The translations under genes and the position numbers were made by a program. The notes below the pieces were generated by a model. It made no database searches and was not told the origin of the DNA. It was given only the letters and a program-made list of their open reading frames with translations. DNA of 64,000 bases from NCBI RefSeq assembly GCF_026125785.1, contig NZ_JAHCKL010000003.1, forward strand, positions 124,001-188,000, given 5' to 3'. The DNA is from Hydrogenophaga sp. GTDB lineage: Bacteria; Pseudomonadota; Gammaproteobacteria; Burkholderiales; Burkholderiaceae_C. Every line of letters begins with the position of its first letter. Positions within the stretch are counted from its first letter, which is position 1. Shown here one piece after another: positions 38,016-45,892 of the stretch.

Positions 38016-38834
38016 TCAGCGGCTGCGGGCTCCGCGGCTGCGGAGTTGCGGAACAGGTGTGGAGGGCGTCAGGCCGGAGGCGATTTCCTCGGCGGCGGCC
38101 CGGGTCGCCTGGATGACGCGCTCCAGTTCGGTCGTTCGCCGTTCGCGCAGCGGCATGATGGTGGTCAGGCTGCCCACCACATCGCCGTCGTCCCGCAGGA
38201 TGGGTACGCCCACGCCCATCAGGTCCTCGTCGATTTCGCCGCGTCCGATGTAGTGGCCATCTGCCCGTATCGCGCGCACCTTCTGCTTGAACTCGTTCCA
38301 GTTCGCGCCCAGCCCGGCGGCGTGGATTTCTTGTGCGTGCGCCAGCATGAGGCTGCGCAACTGGCTGTCTGGCAGCCAGGCCAGTATGGCGCGCGAGGGT
38401 GAGCCGCGGAACAGTGGGAAAGGCCGGCCACGCTCCATGCTGGAGTGGATGGCGGGGTCCACCGACTCCTGGTGGATGCACAGCACCTGGTCGCCAAAGT
38501 AGGTGCACAGCAACTGCGCGGCACCCAGCTTGCGGCTGGCGCGGGCCATCACTGGGGGGCCAAGCTGCAGCAGGGGGTCGGACAAGCGGATCTGCCGGTC
38601 CAGTACGACGAAACGCGGGCCGAGGCGGTAGCCGCCATCTCCAGCCCCGGCCGAGGCCAGCAGGCCGGACGAGGTCAGCGCCTTGATGTAGCGGTATTGC
38701 GTGGCCCGGGAGACGCCCATCACCTGGCCGATCTCGTCCGCGGTCCACTGCGGGCGGTCCGGTGTGAACAGGTCGATGACGCGCAGCAGCCGGTCCAGGC
38801 TGCTGGATGAGGGGGCGGGCGTGTCCGGCTTCAT
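38016..38834 (-). CDS. IclR-family transcriptional regulator (second copy)
   Basis: A 272-residue IclR regulator with HTH MGVSRATQYRYIKALTSSGL and effector domain (GAAQLLCTYFGDQVLCIHQE, GSPSRAILAWLPDSQLRSLM, GVPILRDDGDVVGSL). ATG 38834 is chosen because upstream in-frame sequence lacks IclR similarity and reaches into the palindromic operator. It is transcribed divergently from the catabolic gene at 38981, the usual layout of an IclR regulator and its target, with the palindrome TGATATGAAATATCA between them. Confidence 0.9.
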   Translation of the reverse strand: MKPDTPAPSSSSLDRLLRVIDLFTPDRPQWTADEIGQVMGVSRATQYRYIKALTSSGLLASAGAGDGGYRLGPRFVVLDRQIRLSDPLLQLGPPVMARASRKLGAAQLLCTYFGDQVLCIHQESVDPAIHSSMERGRPFPLFRGSPSRAILAWLPDSQLRSLMLAHAQEIHAAGLGANWNEFKQKVRAIRADGHYIGRGEIDEDLMGVGVPILRDDGDVVGSLTTIMPLRERRTTELERVIQATRAAAEEIASGLTPSTPVPQLRSRGARSR

Positions 38835-38896
38835 GGCTTGGGGAGGTGGCGTGATTCTGCCAGCAAGGTCAGACCAGAACGCGTTTCCGGTGATGC

Positions 38897-38926
38897 TTGC
38901 AAATGTCTTTTGATATGAAATATCAT
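38897..38926 (+). promoter_or_regulatory. Promoter and palindromic operator between IclR gene and catabolic operon
   Basis: A -35 TTGCAA (38897-38902) and -10 TATCAT (38921-38926) are 18 bp apart. The 15-bp palindrome TGATATGAAATATCA (38911-38925) covers the spacer and most of the -10, a typical repressor position. The start codon is at 38981 with AAAAGGAG upstream. The element TTGCAAAT plus TTTGATAT is shared with the P450 promoter. Confidence 0.65.
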
Positions 38927-38980
38927 ATGCATCCACTTATTAAAAGACATCAGATAAAATCTCACAAAAGGAGACTTTAC

Positions 38981-39820
38981 ATGAGCATTCATGCACCTGA
39001 AATCGTTTCTTCGCCGCACGGCCGCGTGCTGGTCTTCGACTCGGCCACGCACGTCGAGGGCTATGTTGCCCAGGCGCCGTGCCAGGGGGATGTCGTGGTG
39101 GCCGCCTCGTACGCAGGGGTGCTGTGCGCGCGCATGGTGATGTCGGCCGCGCCGCGTGCCGCCATCGGCCTGGATTGCGCGATTGGCAAGGATGGAGCCG
39201 GCATCGCGGGCCTCTGGTACTACGAGGCCCTGGGCGTGCCCGCTGCCGCGGTGGACACCCGCACCGCCGAGATGGGCAATGGCAAGGACATGTTCCAGCA
39301 CGGTGTCATCAGCCGGGTCAACGATGCAGCCGAACGGCTGGGCCTGATGCCAGGCATGGGTGTGCAGGAGGCGGTGGACGCGGTGCTCACAGGGTCGCGC
39401 AAACCGGCACATTTCGACCCTGCGCGAAGGCTTGTGGTGCATACCGGCGCGCAGGGGCGCAGCATCGTGTGCACGGACTCGATCGCCTTCGCGCTGCCCG
39501 AAGACCGTGACACCAACGTGCTGTGCACGGCAGGCCACACGGGGCGCAGCGTGATCGAGTATTTCCGCGGTTTCCGTCCCTGGGGCTTCATCTGCTCCGA
39601 CGGTGGCATCGGCAAGAACGACAGCGGCATCTCTGCCCTGGCGGAGGTTGATCGCGATGGCATCGCCGGTTGCTCGGTGGATGCCCTCACCGCGCGCATG
39701 GGCGACGGCCGCAGCACCTATTTCGATGGCGTGATCAGCGCCGTCAACCAGACCGCCGCCGCCAAGGGTGTGCGCATCGGCCAGACGGCGCGCGAAGCCG
39801 CGCTGCACCTGCTCAACTGA
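38981..39820 (+). CDS. Unrecognised protein made of two homologous halves
   Basis: A 279-residue protein with no family that I recognise. It consists of two related units (about 1-135 and 140-279). Matching segments: AIGLDCAIGKDGAGIAGL (61-78) with GFICSDGGIGKNDSGISAL (202-220), and AEMGNGKDMFQHGVISRVN (96-114) with ARMGDGRSTYFDGVISAVN (238-256). The shared G-I-G-K-[DN]-x(1,2)-G-I, M-G-[ND]-G-[KR] and G-V-I-S-x-V-N cores suggest a conserved ligand or catalytic site in each half. No signal peptide or membrane segment is seen. It is first in the operon with a cupin, flavoprotein and NIPSNAP protein, so a catabolic enzyme role is inferred only from context. Confidence 0.8.
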   Translation: MSIHAPEIVSSPHGRVLVFDSATHVEGYVAQAPCQGDVVVAASYAGVLCARMVMSAAPRAAIGLDCAIGKDGAGIAGLWYYEALGVPAAAVDTRTAEMGNGKDMFQHGVISRVNDAAERLGLMPGMGVQEAVDAVLTGSRKPAHFDPARRLVVHTGAQGRSIVCTDSIAFALPEDRDTNVLCTAGHTGRSVIEYFRGFRPWGFICSDGGIGKNDSGISALAEVDRDGIAGCSVDALTARMGDGRSTYFDGVISAVNQTAAAKGVRIGQTAREAALHLLN

Positions 39821-39845
39821 CAGACAGACACATAAGGACACGACC

Positions 39846-40244
39846 ATGGCCCACACGCCCTACCTGGAAGGTGAGAACCGGCTCGCCGAACTCGACTCGC
39901 GCTACGTCAGCGTCGGGAACCTGCCCTGGAAGCCGACGCCAACGCCGGGCATCGACATGAAGATCCTGCTGGAGGACAAGGCCACCGGTCTGTTGACCGC
40001 GCTGTTCCGCTGGCAGCCGGGGACCGCGCTGGATCTGCACGAACATGTGGAGATCGAGCAGACCTATGTGCTCGAAGGCAGCCTGGTGGACGACGAGGGC
40101 GAGGTCAAGGCGGGCGACTATGTCTGGCGTCCCAGGGGCAACCGGCACATTGCCCGTTCGCCGAACGGTGCGCTGGTGCTGTCCTTCTTCCTCAAGCCCA
40201 ATAAATTCATCGGTGGTCGTCTGGATGGACAGGAACTCAAGTAA
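39846..40244 (+). CDS. Cupin-domain protein, ChrR/dihydroxyacetophenone dioxygenase-like
   Basis: A 132-residue single cupin. Metal-ligand motif 1 is seen in LDLHEHVEIEQTYVLEGSLV and motif 2 in VWRPRGNRHIARSPNGALVL. The arrangement resembles cupins annotated as ChrR-like or 2,4'-dihydroxyacetophenone dioxygenase-like, some of which cleave carbon-carbon bonds with Fe(II). Whether it is a dioxygenase, isomerase or binding protein is open. It starts 25 bp after the two-unit protein and overlaps the flavoprotein gene by 20 nt. Confidence 0.85.
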   Translation: MAHTPYLEGENRLAELDSRYVSVGNLPWKPTPTPGIDMKILLEDKATGLLTALFRWQPGTALDLHEHVEIEQTYVLEGSLVDDEGEVKAGDYVWRPRGNRHIARSPNGALVLSFFLKPNKFIGGRLDGQELK

Positions 40245-42006
40245 AGCGGTGGCCGCGAATGCGGTGCCGGACCATGTCGATGTGATCGTGGTCGGCTCGG
40301 GCGCCGGCGGTCTCTCGGCCGCGGTGGTGGCCCGCCATGCCGGCCTGGATGTGCTGGTGCTCGAGAAGGAGTCGCTCTACGGGGGTACCACGGCCCGTTC
40401 GGGCGGTGTTCTGTGGGTGCCGGGCCACGGCAAGAACCCCGCCAGCGCGCCCGCGGACAGCTTCGACGACGCGCTGACCTATATGCGCCACGAGGCGGGA
40501 GCCCAGTTTGACGAGGACCGGGTGCGGGCCTTCCTGGAGAACGGTCCCGCCATGGTGCGGTTTTTCGAGAGCGAGACCTCGGTTGCCTTTTTGCCGGTGC
40601 CGGAGTTCTCGGACTACCACCCAGGCGCTCCTGGCGCGCGGTCGGGCGGTCGCTCGCTGGTCGCGGCGCCCTATGACGCGGGCGCCCTGGGGGACGAGGT
40701 CAGGCGTCTGCGGCCTCCGCTGCGGGAGATCACCTTCGTCGGCATGATGTTCAACGCCAGCCAGGAGGTGGCGCACTTCTTCAATTGCACGCGCTCGCTG
40801 CGCTCGGCCGCATACGTCACCAAGCGCCTTTTCCAGCACGCGCTCGAGATGCTGCGCCACGGCCGGGCACAACGCCTGACCAATGGGAATGCCCTGGTCG
40901 CACGGCTGGCGCGCAGCGCCTTCGACCTGGGTGTGACGGTGCGCACCGAGGCGCCCGTGCAATCGCTGGTGTTCGAGGAGGGCCGGGTGACCGGCGTGCG
41001 TGCCCGCATCGGCGGCGAACTGCGCACCGTGCGTGCGCGGCGTGGCGTGGTGTTGGCCAGCGGCGGGTTCCCGCAGGATCCGGTGCTGCGCGCGCGCCTG
41101 TTCTCCCACGCACCCACAGGGTCTGAGCACTGGTCGCCCGCGCCGCCTGGCAATACCGGTGACGGCTGGCGCCTGGCCGAGTCGGTCGGCGGGCTCACCA
41201 GCTCGGCGCTGCCGAACGCGGCCGCCTGGATCCCGGTCTCGCGCGTGCCGCGGGGTGGCGACCGTTTCGGCGTGTTTCCACACCTGATCGACCGCTACAA
41301 GCCCGGCATCATTGCCGTCACGCGCGATGGCCAACGCTTTGTCAACGAGGCTCACTCGTACCACGACTTCGGTCAGGCGCTGCGCGCCAAGTGCGCGCAA
41401 GGCGAAGACACCTGCGCCTGGCTCATCGCCGACCACCGGGCCATGCGCCGCTATGGCCTGGGTTTCGCCAAGCCGTTCCCCGTGCCCCTGCTGCCGCACC
41501 TCTGGTCGGGCTACCTGCTGCGTGGGCGCACCCCAGCCGAGCTGGCGCAGCGCGCGGGCATCGATGCACAGGTGTTCGAGCGCACGGTGGCCAACTTCAA
41601 CGCGGACGCGGTGCACGGCCGAGATCCGGCCTTTGGCAAAGGCGACACCGCGTACAACCGCTACCTCGGCGATGCGTCCCACCAGCCCAACCCTTGCGTG
41701 GCACCGCTGGACAAAGGCCCGTACTACGCGGTCAAGCTGGTCATGGGCGACCTGGGAACTTTCGCCGGCGTTCGCACCGACGCCAGCGCACGCGTGCTGG
41801 GCGCCAGCGGCGGGCCCATTGCGGGACTCTATGCGGTGGGCAACGATGCGTTGAGCGTGATGGGCGGCAACTACCCCGGAGGTGGCATTACCCTGGGGCC
41901 GGCCATGACCTTTGGCTACATCGCCGCCCGCCACCTGGCGCAACCACAGGCCACGAAGGCGCGGCCCGCGTCCGGGCCGCGTGCCGCGCCGCTGGCCGCT
42001 GCCTGA
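40225..42006 (+). CDS. FAD-dependent dehydrogenase, 3-ketosteroid-delta1-dehydrogenase/fumarate reductase superfamily
   Basis: A 593-residue flavoprotein. FAD-binding VIVVGSGAGGLSAAVVARHA and YGGTTARSGGVLWVPGHG near the N-terminus; the C-terminus has FAGVRTDASARVL, AVGNDALSVMGGNYPGGGIT and LGPAMTFGYIAARHL, the hallmark of KstD-like dehydrogenases. Such enzymes introduce a double bond next to a ketone or in an enoate. ATG 40225 is used; GTG 40249 is a possible alternative. A low-complexity Ala/Pro/Lys tail ends the protein. The substrate is unknown; similarity to KstD does not prove a steroid. Confidence 0.87.
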   Translation: MDRNSSKAVAANAVPDHVDVIVVGSGAGGLSAAVVARHAGLDVLVLEKESLYGGTTARSGGVLWVPGHGKNPASAPADSFDDALTYMRHEAGAQFDEDRVRAFLENGPAMVRFFESETSVAFLPVPEFSDYHPGAPGARSGGRSLVAAPYDAGALGDEVRRLRPPLREITFVGMMFNASQEVAHFFNCTRSLRSAAYVTKRLFQHALEMLRHGRAQRLTNGNALVARLARSAFDLGVTVRTEAPVQSLVFEEGRVTGVRARIGGELRTVRARRGVVLASGGFPQDPVLRARLFSHAPTGSEHWSPAPPGNTGDGWRLAESVGGLTSSALPNAAAWIPVSRVPRGGDRFGVFPHLIDRYKPGIIAVTRDGQRFVNEAHSYHDFGQALRAKCAQGEDTCAWLIADHRAMRRYGLGFAKPFPVPLLPHLWSGYLLRGRTPAELAQRAGIDAQVFERTVANFNADAVHGRDPAFGKGDTAYNRYLGDASHQPNPCVAPLDKGPYYAVKLVMGDLGTFAGVRTDASARVLGASGGPIAGLYAVGNDALSVMGGNYPGGGITLGPAMTFGYIAARHLAQPQATKARPASGPRAAPLAAA

Positions 42007-42050
42007 CGGGCCACTTCCAACCTGACAACACAGACCTTCAGAGGACCGAC

Positions 42051-42371
42051 ATGCTCGTCGAAGAACGCACCTATGTGATCCGCCCGGAGTACACGCCGGC
42101 ACAGTACCTCGAGATCTATGCGTCCACCGGCGCGCTGGAACTGCAGCAGCGCGTGCTGGGGCGCATGCTCGGCTACTTCACCACCGAGATCGGCACGCTG
42201 AACGCACTGGTGCACCTCTGGGGGTACGACAGTTTCGAGGAGCGGGCCCGTCGCCGCGCCCTGCTGGCGCAGGAGCCGGCCTGGCACACCTACCTGGACC
42301 GCATCCGGCCCATGCTGCAGTCCATGGAGAACCGGTTGCTGCAGCCCACCGTGTTCTCTCCCATACGCTGA
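42051..42371 (+). CDS. NIPSNAP family protein
   Basis: A 106-residue alpha/beta-barrel (ferredoxin-like) protein. The N-terminus VEERTYVIRPEYTPAQYLEI and the central TEIGTLNALVHLWGYDSFEE, with the conserved LNxxxHLWxYxSxEER pattern, identify NIPSNAP. Members commonly sit in bacterial catabolic operons, but their role is unclear; a small-molecule binding or accessory function is likely. It is the last plus-strand gene of the island and converges on the MFS gene with 15 bp between stops. Confidence 0.88.
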   Translation: MLVEERTYVIRPEYTPAQYLEIYASTGALELQQRVLGRMLGYFTTEIGTLNALVHLWGYDSFEERARRRALLAQEPAWHTYLDRIRPMLQSMENRLLQPTVFSPIR

Positions 42372-42386
42372 CCAACCGACCGTGCC

Positions 42387-43655
42387 TCAGGCGCGTCTTG
42401 GCAGGGGCATGGCCGCCATGGGCGGGTCGGCACGCCCGGGCAGGCGCGTGGACACATAGGCCGCCGCGATCAGCAGTGCGCCAGCCGAGCCGAAGGACAC
42501 CCAATGCGTGCCGCACAGGTCGTACGCCCAGCCCCCCAGCAGGGAACTGATGGTGGCACCCACCTGATGGCCGAGGTAGGCCCAGCCATAGAGCACGCCG
42601 ACCAGACGCACACCGTAGACGTCGGCCAGGATGGCCGATGACAGCGCGATGCTGCCAGCCCAGGCGAGACCGCCGATGGCGGCGGTGGTGAACAGTTCCC
42701 ACTGCAGCGTGACCGCTGTCATCGCCAGGAAGCCCAGGCCGCGCACCAGGTAGATGGCCGCCAGGATCATGCGCCGGGGCATCACGTCCGACAGGCGTCC
42801 CAGGAACAGCGTGCTGAAAATGGCCACCAGGCCAATGGTGCCGATGCCCAGTGAACTGGTGGTCGCGTCAAAGCCGTGGTCCATCAGCATGGGCACGCCG
42901 TGGGTGCCCATGAGGTTCATGCTGTAGCCACAGGTGAAAAGGCCGAAGCAGATCAGCCAGAAGGGCTTGGTGCGGATGGCATCGCGCAAGCGCATGCCGC
43001 CTGCCGCTGCCTGTGCGGGCGTGGGTGCCGCCGAAGATGCCGCGGCAGCGGGCAGGTCGGCCTGTGCCGGCGCGTCGTCCTTCATCACGAACAAGACCGT
43101 GGGCACCGCCAGGGCCACGAACACCGCGGCAAAGCCCAGCAGCGTGGCTTGCCAGCCAAAGGCGCCTATGGCCCAGGAGAACACTGGCGTCAGGATGGCG
43201 ATGCCGGCCATCGAGCCCGTGGATAGGAAGAACAAGGCGGTGCCGCGACGCCGCACGAACCAGCGGCTGATCACCGGCGTGAGCGCCACCGGGCTGGTAA
43301 AGGCCAGGCCGATGGAAGAGCCGACGCCGAAGGCCAGGAAGAAGCTCACCGGGTCGCGGGCCAGCACGGTGCCGATGGTGGAGACCACGGTGATCGCCGT
43401 GCCCAGCAGCAGCACGAAGCGGGTGCCTCGCACCGCCACCAGGTAGCCCGCCAGAGGCATCCCGATGCCATAGAACATCATGCCAGCGGCCACGATGCCC
43501 GAGAGCAGACTGCGGCTGAACCCCAGGTCCAGCACCATGGGAATGAAGAAGGGGCCGATGCTCATGCGCATGCCCACGGTGAGCAGGGTCAGCGCGGTGG
43601 CGGCGGCCACGATGTTCCAGCCGAAGTACCAGCCGGGCTTTGTTTTTGTGTCCAA
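42387..43655 (-). CDS. MFS transporter, monocarboxylate/oxalate-formate antiporter type
   Basis: A 422-residue major facilitator with twelve predicted helices. The N-terminus (KTKPGWYFGWNIVAAATALT, MSIGPFFIPMVLDLGFSRSLL) and GFGVGSSIGLAFTSPVALTP fit the MCT-like group that moves organic acids. A central loop of about 30 residues is Ala/Pro-rich. It has its own promoter with a TGGT-N3-ACCA operator 43 bp upstream and a clear AGGAG site. It lies at the border of the island on the strand of ruvC, 73 bp downstream of that gene. Confidence 0.88.
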   Translation of the reverse strand: MDTKTKPGWYFGWNIVAAATALTLLTVGMRMSIGPFFIPMVLDLGFSRSLLSGIVAAGMMFYGIGMPLAGYLVAVRGTRFVLLLGTAITVVSTIGTVLARDPVSFFLAFGVGSSIGLAFTSPVALTPVISRWFVRRRGTALFFLSTGSMAGIAILTPVFSWAIGAFGWQATLLGFAAVFVALAVPTVLFVMKDDAPAQADLPAAAASSAAPTPAQAAAGGMRLRDAIRTKPFWLICFGLFTCGYSMNLMGTHGVPMLMDHGFDATTSSLGIGTIGLVAIFSTLFLGRLSDVMPRRMILAAIYLVRGLGFLAMTAVTLQWELFTTAAIGGLAWAGSIALSSAILADVYGVRLVGVLYGWAYLGHQVGATISSLLGGWAYDLCGTHWVSFGSAGALLIAAAYVSTRLPGRADPPMAAMPLPRRA

Positions 43656-43675
43656 GCGTGTTGTCTCCTGATGGC

Positions 43676-43708
43676 AATATACCTCAGGCCGACAAAATGG
43701 TCATACCA
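43676..43708 (-). promoter_or_regulatory. MFS gene promoter with FadR/GntR-type operator
   Basis: Read on the minus strand: -35 ATGACC (43704-43699), 17 bp, -10 TATATT (43681-43676). The perfect palindrome TGGTCATACCA (43698-43708) covers the -35 and matches the TGGT-N3-ACCA consensus of FadR-subfamily GntR regulators. No GntR gene lies in the window. Confidence 0.6.
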
Positions 43709-43728
43709 ATCGATGGTGCCCGCTCGGC

Positions 43729-44277
43729 TCAGTAATGCCGGCCGCCCTTGTAGGCAGCGTGCGTGCGGGCCTGCAGCGACGAGACCTTGTTGATCGCCTG
43801 CGCGGTGCGGCTGACCTGCGCGTGGGTGATGGCCAGGCCCAGCGCATCGGCGGCGTCCTTGCCGGGAAGCCCAGGCAACTGCAACAGCCGGCGCACCATT
43901 TCCTGCATCTGCGGCTTGGAGGCACGGCCATAGCCGACCACCGCCTTCTTGAGTTGCAGCGCCGTGTACTCGGCCACGGGCAGTCCGCTGGCCACCAATG
44001 CGGTCAGGCAGGCACCGCGCGCCTGCCCCAGCAGCAGCGTGGCCTGCGGGTTGACGTTGACGAACACGATCTCGCAGGCGGACACCTCGGGCTGGTAGCG
44101 TTGCACGATTTCCGAGATGCCCTCGAACAACACCTTCAGGCGTTCGGGCAGCAGCGCGCCGTCCCGCGGGCTGGTCTGGATGGTGCCGCTGGCCACATAG
44201 GCCATGCGGCTGCCCTCGGCGTCGATCACGCCGAAGCCCGTGCATTGCAAGCCGGGATCGATGCCGAGAATCCTCAT
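43729..44277 (-). CDS. ruvC: Crossover junction endodeoxyribonuclease RuvC
   Basis: A 182-residue Holliday junction resolvase. Catalytic acidic residues are visible in [10 protein letters not shown] (D7), [20 protein letters not shown] (Glu) and [13 protein letters not shown] (Asp). ATG 44277 overlaps the stop of the upstream cdsA-like gene (ATGA). It is the last gene of the minus-strand envelope operon; ruvA and ruvB are not in the window. Confidence 0.96.
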   Translation of the reverse strand: MRILGIDPGLQCTGFGVIDAEGSRMAYVASGTIQTSPRDGALLPERLKVLFEGISEIVQRYQPEVSACEIVFVNVNPQATLLLGQARGACLTALVASGLPVAEYTALQLKKAVVGYGRASKPQMQEMVRRLLQLPGLPGKDAADALGLAITHAQVSRTAQAINKVSSLQARTHAAYKGGRHY

Positions 44278-45263
44278 AGATCGAAGGTCCAGCGCACCGA
44301 GTGGAAGAAGACCGGCGCGGCAAAGCACAGCGCGTCCACCCGGTCAAGCAGGCCGCTGGCACCGGTGACCGAACGGCCGTCCATGCCCCAGTGCGTCACT
44401 CCGCGGTCGCGCTTGATGGCTTTCATGACGAGGTGGCCCAGGCTGCCGGCCACGCAGGCCACCAGCGCCATGGCCAGCGCGGGCAAGGGCTTGAAGGGCG
44501 TGAAGCCCGCCAGCACGGCGCCCAGCAGGCCGCCCGCCGCCAGACCCATGAGCCAGCTGCGCCAGTGAAAGCTCGCGCTGATGGCCGGTGCCACCGGTCT
44601 GCGCAGGCCACGCGCGGCGATGTGCTGCACCAGCATGCAGGTCTGCACCACCAGCACCAGGAAGAACACCAGGAAGGCGGTCCTGCCGGCAAAGCCCGGA
44701 AAGCTCAGCAACAGCAGCGCCGGCACATGGCTCATGCCATAGACGCAGACCATGATGCCCCACTGCAGCTTGGCATTGCGTTCCAGGAAGCGCTGCGGGT
44801 CGTTGCGCAGCGCGCTCACCACGGGAATGGCCAGAAAAACGTAGACCGGGATGAAGACCGTGAAGAGGTTGAAGCGCTCGGTCCAGACCAGTGCGTACTG
44901 CAGCGGCAGCACCGCGAAGAAGGCGAGCACCAGGCTGCGGTGGTCGCCGCGACGGGTCGGCGACAGGCTGATGAACTCGCGCAGGATGAAAAACGAGACC
45001 AGGCCGAACAGCACGATGGCGACGCCTTCGCCCGCCGCCCAGCCAACCCAGAACACCAGCATCATCACCCACGAACTGCGCAGCAAGGCCTGGTTGTCGC
45101 GCAACCGCAGGGCGCGTTCGCCAGTGGGGTCTTCGCCTGCGCGGCGCTCGCGCAGCGACAACAGCAGGCCGATGCCGCTGGCGATGGTCAGCAAGCCAAA
45201 CAGCACGACGAACACCAGGCTGACCTGCTGGTCTGGCGTGAGGCTGCGCAGAAAGGAACCCAT
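44274..45263 (-). CDS. Phosphatidate cytidylyltransferase-like membrane protein (CdsA/YnbB type)
   Basis: A 329-residue polytopic protein with about eight hydrophobic helices. The C-terminal end carries a degenerate CTP-transferase signature ([18 protein letters not shown], then [20 protein letters not shown]), which points to CDP-diacylglycerol synthesis. The usual K-R-x4-K-D and H-G-G elements are only partly conserved, as in YnbB-like paralogues. It lies directly downstream of a PlsC-like acyltransferase, whose phosphatidic acid product would be its substrate. Activity is inferred. Confidence 0.8.
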   Translation of the reverse strand: MGSFLRSLTPDQQVSLVFVVLFGLLTIASGIGLLLSLRERRAGEDPTGERALRLRDNQALLRSSWVMMLVFWVGWAAGEGVAIVLFGLVSFFILREFISLSPTRRGDHRSLVLAFFAVLPLQYALVWTERFNLFTVFIPVYVFLAIPVVSALRNDPQRFLERNAKLQWGIMVCVYGMSHVPALLLLSFPGFAGRTAFLVFFLVLVVQTCMLVQHIAARGLRRPVAPAISASFHWRSWLMGLAAGGLLGAVLAGFTPFKPLPALAMALVACVAGSLGHLVMKAIKRDRGVTHWGMDGRSVTGASGLLDRVDALCFAAPVFFHSVRWTFDL

Positions 45264-45274
45264 GGACGGACCGT

Positions 45275-45892
45275 TCAGACGTCGCGCAGCGCCATGACGG
45301 CCTGTCGCGCGCGGGTGAGGAAATCGGCACGCGGCTCATCGGTGCCGAGCACCACGGGTTCACCGAACGTGACCGAGCACAGCACCGGCACCGGAACCAC
45401 CTCGCCCTTGGGAATCACGCGCTGCACGTTGTGGATCCAGGCCGGCACCAGCACCACGTCCGGAAAGCGTCGGGCCAGGTTGTACAGGCCCGACTTGAAG
45501 GGCTGCGGATCCTCCTCGTGGCCACGCGTGCCTTCGGGAAACAGGATCAGCGAGTCGCCACTCTCCAGGGCCTGGATCAGCGGGGCCAGCGGATCCTCCT
45601 CGCCCTTGCGTTCGCGCTCCACATAGACCGCGTGGAAAACTTCGGTGGTGATCCAGCGTTTGAAGTTCGAGGCCGTCCAGTAGTCCCTGGCGGCGATGGG
45701 CCGGGTGATACTGCGCAGTTCCTGCGGCAGCGCGGCCCAGATCAGCACCAGGTCGGCATGGCTCTGGTGGTTGGCGAAGTAGATGCGCTGCTCGGCCTTG
45801 GGCGGGCAGCCGTGCCAGCGCGCCTGCGCGCCGGTCAGCAGGCGCACCAACCCGAGCAGGAACATGCTCATGAGTGAGGCCGGGATATTCAT
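45275..45892 (-). CDS. 1-acyl-sn-glycerol-3-phosphate acyltransferase-like protein (PlsC family)
   Basis: A 205-residue membrane-associated acyltransferase. Catalytic motif NHQSHADLVL (family NHx4D; here NHQSHAD) and the acyl-acceptor motif LFPEGTRGHEEDPQPFKSG are intact. The N-terminus is one hydrophobic helix (LMSMFLLGLVRLLTGAQA). ATG 45892 overlaps the mtgA stop. It would make phosphatidic acid for the CdsA-like enzyme encoded 11 bp downstream. Confidence 0.88.
   Translation of the reverse strand: MNIPASLMSMFLLGLVRLLTGAQARWHGCPPKAEQRIYFANHQSHADLVLIWAALPQELRSITRPIAARDYWTASNFKRWITTEVFHAVYVERERKGEEDPLAPLIQALESGDSLILFPEGTRGHEEDPQPFKSGLYNLARRFPDVVLVPAWIHNVQRVIPKGEVVPVPVLCSVTFGEPVVLGTDEPRADFLTRARQAVMALRDV

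Noticed and set aside
38835-38936. N-terminal extension of the second IclR regulator (ATG at 38936)
   Set aside because: The extra 34 codons would cross the palindromic operator and have no similarity to IclR proteins; ATG 38834 is a better start.
31206-43655. Possibility that the catabolic block is a prophage or transposon
   Set aside because: No integrase, transposase, terminal repeat or tRNA was found at either border; it is better described as an accessory catabolic island of unknown origin.
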